The notes under the pieces: generated by a model
The model's input: only the letters and a program-made list of their open reading frames with translations
What the model was told of the DNA's origin: nothing
Databases searched by the model: none
Made by a program: the position numbers and the translations under genes
In this document: piece after piece, positions 5,293 to 6,898 of the stretch
Position numbering within the stretch: the first letter of the stretch is position 1
Layout of the letters: every line of letters starts with the position of its first letter
NCBI GenBank assembly: GCA_016288175.1
Contig: JAEEYN010000131.1
Coordinates: forward strand, 1-6,898
DNA length: 6,898 nucleotides
DNA from: Bacillota bacterium
Lineage (GTDB): Bacteria > Bacillota > Clostridia > Christensenellales > CAG-138
Reading direction: 5' to 3'

Positions 5293-5703
5293 TTGATCAG
5301 GATCATTTACGGCAAAAAAGGAACGGGCAAATCACGAAGGCTTATCTCTCTTGCAAACGAAGCGCACGAAAAGAACGAAGAAAACGCTGTTTTTATCGAT
5401 AACGACGGGGACCGCATGTATATGCTGAACCGCAATATCCGCTTTATCAACGCCGGCGAATTCCGCATCGACGGGCCTAAAATGTTCACCGGCTTTCTTT
5501 CCGGCATCGCCGCCCAGGATTACGACCTTCAGGCGATCTATATCAACAGCTTCATGAAGATCGTCAAGCATCCGCTTGAAAACCTTGAAGAAATGTTCGC
5601 TTTCCTTCGGGATTTTTCCGAAAAGCAGCATGTCGATCTTATCATCAGCATCAGCGGCGAAGGCGAGCTCCCCGCATACCTTGCCCCGCTCGCGCTTGAA
5701 TGA
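5293..5703 (+). CDS. Small P-loop NTPase-like protein of unknown function
   Basis: A protein of 136 residues starts MIRIIYGKKGTGKSRRL, with a Walker A loop GKKGTGKS at residues 7-14. The strand QAIYIN (about 80-85) stands where a Walker B would be but ends in Asn, not Asp or Glu. VDLIISISGEGELP (114-127) resembles a late core strand with a sensor-like turn. There is no membrane segment, and at this length it has a nucleotide-binding core and little else. AGGAGG (5279-5284) is eight bases before TTG 5293 and five before an in-frame GTG at 5290; I prefer TTG by spacing, but the GTG start (one residue more) is possible. Similar short proteins beginning with Ile-Tyr-Gly and a P-loop are, from memory, widespread in Clostridia without a known role. 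It has its own promoter and terminator, so it is probably monocistronic. Confidence 0.8.
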   Translation: MIRIIYGKKGTGKSRRLISLANEAHEKNEENAVFIDNDGDRMYMLNRNIRFINAGEFRIDGPKMFTGFLSGIAAQDYDLQAIYINSFMKIVKHPLENLEEMFAFLRDFSEKQHVDLIISISGEGELPAYLAPLALE

Positions 5704-5714
5704 CAGACTGTTTC

Positions 5715-5757
5715 AAAAAAGGCGCTCTGCATGAACTGCTGAGCGTCTTTCTTTTTG
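5715..5757. terminator. Terminator of the P-loop gene, likely bidirectional
   Basis: AAAAAAGGCGCTC (5715-5727), a 13-base loop and GAGCGTCTTTCTTTTT (5741-5756) form a stem of seven GC-rich pairs (one G-T) extended by A-T pairs. T-rich tracts occur on both strands, fitting the convergent genes on either side. Confidence 0.75.
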
Positions 5758-5771
5758 ACAAAACTAGAGAA

Positions 5772-5786
5772 ACCGACTTTTTCGGT
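5772..5786 (-). terminator. Possible weak terminator of the glycosidase operon
   Basis: On the minus strand ACCGA-AAAAG-TCGGT makes a 5-bp stem followed by TTCTCTAGTTTT, a broken T tract. It lies just after the stop of the small membrane protein gene. The stronger stem at 5715-5757 may do the real work. Confidence 0.35.
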
Positions 5787-5791
5787 CCTCC

Positions 5792-6064
5792 TTATCTGCG
5801 CCTTCTTTGAGGAGCCGGACGTCTCTTTTTATCCGGGTTTATCCAAAGCGCGCAGATCGTCAGTATCGAGCTGATCAGCGCCAGGACCGCGAGGATCGCT
5901 ATGCACCATTTTGACAGTTCGCTGCTCATAAATTCCATTGCAGTATTCACCCGGTCGATAATAAAACAAACGATGATCAGGACGGCGAACATTGCGGTCA
6001 GATGTGCTGTTATCACACGAAATACCCGCATTTTATTTGAAAAATCGAAAAATCTGTTTCTCAT
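5792..6064 (-). CDS. Small two-helix membrane protein of unknown function
   Basis: This 90-residue protein has two hydrophobic helices, about residues 17-37 (VITAHLTAMFAVLIIVCFII) and 54-74 (CIAILAVLALISSILTICAL), joined by a short loop with acidic residues. The tail is strongly basic (DKKRRPAPQRRRR). Positive charge at both ends suggests that both termini face the cytosol. ATG 6064 follows AGGAGG by five bases. The gene lies 12 bases after the glycosidase stop, so the two are almost certainly cotranscribed. I recognise no family; it may anchor or accompany the glycosidase. Confidence 0.75.
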   Translation of the reverse strand: MRNRFFDFSNKMRVFRVITAHLTAMFAVLIIVCFIIDRVNTAMEFMSSELSKWCIAILAVLALISSILTICALWINPDKKRRPAPQRRRR

Positions 6065-6076
6065 TTCATCCTCCTG

Positions 6077-6898
6077 TTACGGTTCGGCAATATAAAGGAT
6101 ATCGCAGTTTTTTCTTCCTCCGCCGCAAGGTCTTGAATACAGTTCCCCGTTGTATGCCATCATTGCCGTCATGCCCCCGTCCAAATTGTATGCTTCTTTG
6201 CATCCGAGATCATACATGAGCTTTGAAAGGTCCTTCATCAAGAGCCCATAGGAATAACCCTCCTGCCGTCCGTCAACGACCACGAAGCAGTAGTGCCCTG
6301 GTTCGTAATAGCCTATCGCGGCACGTGGATTCCATGTTTCAACGCTTGTGTTGAATTCTGTCTTCGGTTGTCCGTTATCGAGGAGCTTTGGGCCGAAGCT
6401 CCATGCGTGGAACGGGGTCTTGGAATAGATATAATCGAGATCCACCTCGCCCTTGTAATATGTTTCCATTGTTCCGTCATAGTACAGAACGCAGACGTCC
6501 TGCTCCCTATGGAGCTTCTCACGGTAAACGACCCCGTTCCGTATTGCAAGGCCGCTGCCGTGGTGAAGGAAATAATCACCGGACATGGCGACGATCGCGT
6601 TGTTGGCTTTAGCCATATTGACGACCGTTTCCTTGTTGTTTTCGTTTTCCGCAATCGCACAGCGAAAACTTGAAATGTTCTGGATATAGATATCGGCCAC
6701 GAAATAATGAACCGGGTACTTTCCAACATGCATTTCCCGTTCGCTGATCTCGATGCAGACATCCGCGCTTCGATAGCCGTTCTCATCCGAGATCACTTCC
6801 CCATCTGTGAATTTCTCGGCGTATTTCATTCCGAGCAGTCCCGTCGGGCGGGGCGTCGGTGTTGGTTCGGGGGTTATATCCGGCGTCGCTCCCGGTTC
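6077..6898 (-). CDS. Phosphodiester glycosidase (NAGPA/DUF2233) domain protein, N-terminus beyond right edge
   Basis: The visible 273 codons have no start. The frame is open from the edge and begins with a Pro/Thr-rich linker (PDITPEPTPTPRPTG) of the kind that tethers exported domains in Clostridia. The methionine at 6829 is therefore internal. The domain that follows carries the NAGPA signatures, counted from that Met: MSGDYF at 82-87, PRAAIGYY at 168-175, VVVDGR at 183-188 and YNLDGGMTAMM at 214-224. The family includes the enzyme that uncovers mannose 6-phosphate in animals; bacterial members act on sugar phosphodiesters or cell-surface polymers. Linker and family both suggest an extracytoplasmic site, but the signal or membrane anchor is off the window. 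The substrate is unknown. A small membrane protein follows in the same operon. Confidence 0.88.
   Translation of the reverse strand, partial: EPGATPDITPEPTPTPRPTGLLGMKYAEKFTDGEVISDENGYRSADVCIEISEREMHVGKYPVHYFVADIYIQNISSFRCAIAENENNKETVVNMAKANNAIVAMSGDYFLHHGSGLAIRNGVVYREKLHREQDVCVLYYDGTMETYYKGEVDLDYIYSKTPFHAWSFGPKLLDNGQPKTEFNTSVETWNPRAAIGYYEPGHYCFVVVDGRQEGYSYGLLMKDLSKLMYDLGCKEAYNLDGGMTAMMAYNGELYSRPCGGGRKNCDILYIAEP

Noticed and set aside
6077..6829. ATG at 6829 as the start of the glycosidase
   Set aside because: The frame stays open to the window edge and encodes a Pro/Thr linker, and no ribosome site precedes this ATG.

Overview
The window looks like chromosome from a mid-GC Clostridia-type Firmicute, probably a gut or anaerobic commensal. 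The signs are strong AGGAGG-type ribosome sites, sigma-A promoters with 17-base spacers and extended -10 boxes, a tRNA with encoded CCA, and family content typical of Clostridia (PepF-like oligoendopeptidase, P/T-linker phosphodiester glycosidase). The assignment is an inference from style, not from a marker gene.

Left (1-1463, minus strand): the N-terminal 271 codons of an oligoendopeptidase F-like M3 metallopeptidase run off the left edge. They have their own extended -10 promoter with a palindrome over the start of transcription. Upstream lies a structured, mostly gene-free stretch with two hairpins and a rho-independent terminator. It sits below a near-consensus minus-strand promoter buried in the remnant of an sfsA-like gene.

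Middle (1460-4191, minus strand): one promoter (about 4163-4191) precedes a small frameshifted gene of unknown function, then an intact 661-residue DUF262/DUF1524 protein (GmrSD type, a phage-defence nuclease family), then a cupin gene that has lost its 5' end, then a truncated sfsA-like gene overlapping it by ATGA. The DUF262 gene has lower GC than its surroundings in the lines I counted, and ends 11 bases before the broken cupin frame. The simplest reading is an acquired defence gene dropped into a cupin-sfsA locus, with broken genes on both sides.

Centre right (4141-5163): a gene-poor, hairpin-rich spacer holds a second copy of the terminator repeat, a perfect 13-bp stem terminator, and a 16-bp inverted copy of the tRNA T-arm. 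It is followed by tRNA-Asn(GTT) with a canonical promoter, and a cytosolic-looking Cu/Zn superoxide dismutase, all on the minus strand.

Right (5233-6898): a plus-strand gene for a small P-loop protein has a strong promoter and terminator. It converges on a minus-strand pair: a phosphodiester glycosidase (NAGPA/DUF2233) domain behind a Pro/Thr-rich linker, whose N-terminus lies beyond the right edge, and a 90-residue two-helix membrane protein 12 bases downstream.

The most notable object is the DUF262/DUF1524 gene in its scarred setting. I see no CRISPR array, transposase, integrase or rRNA.
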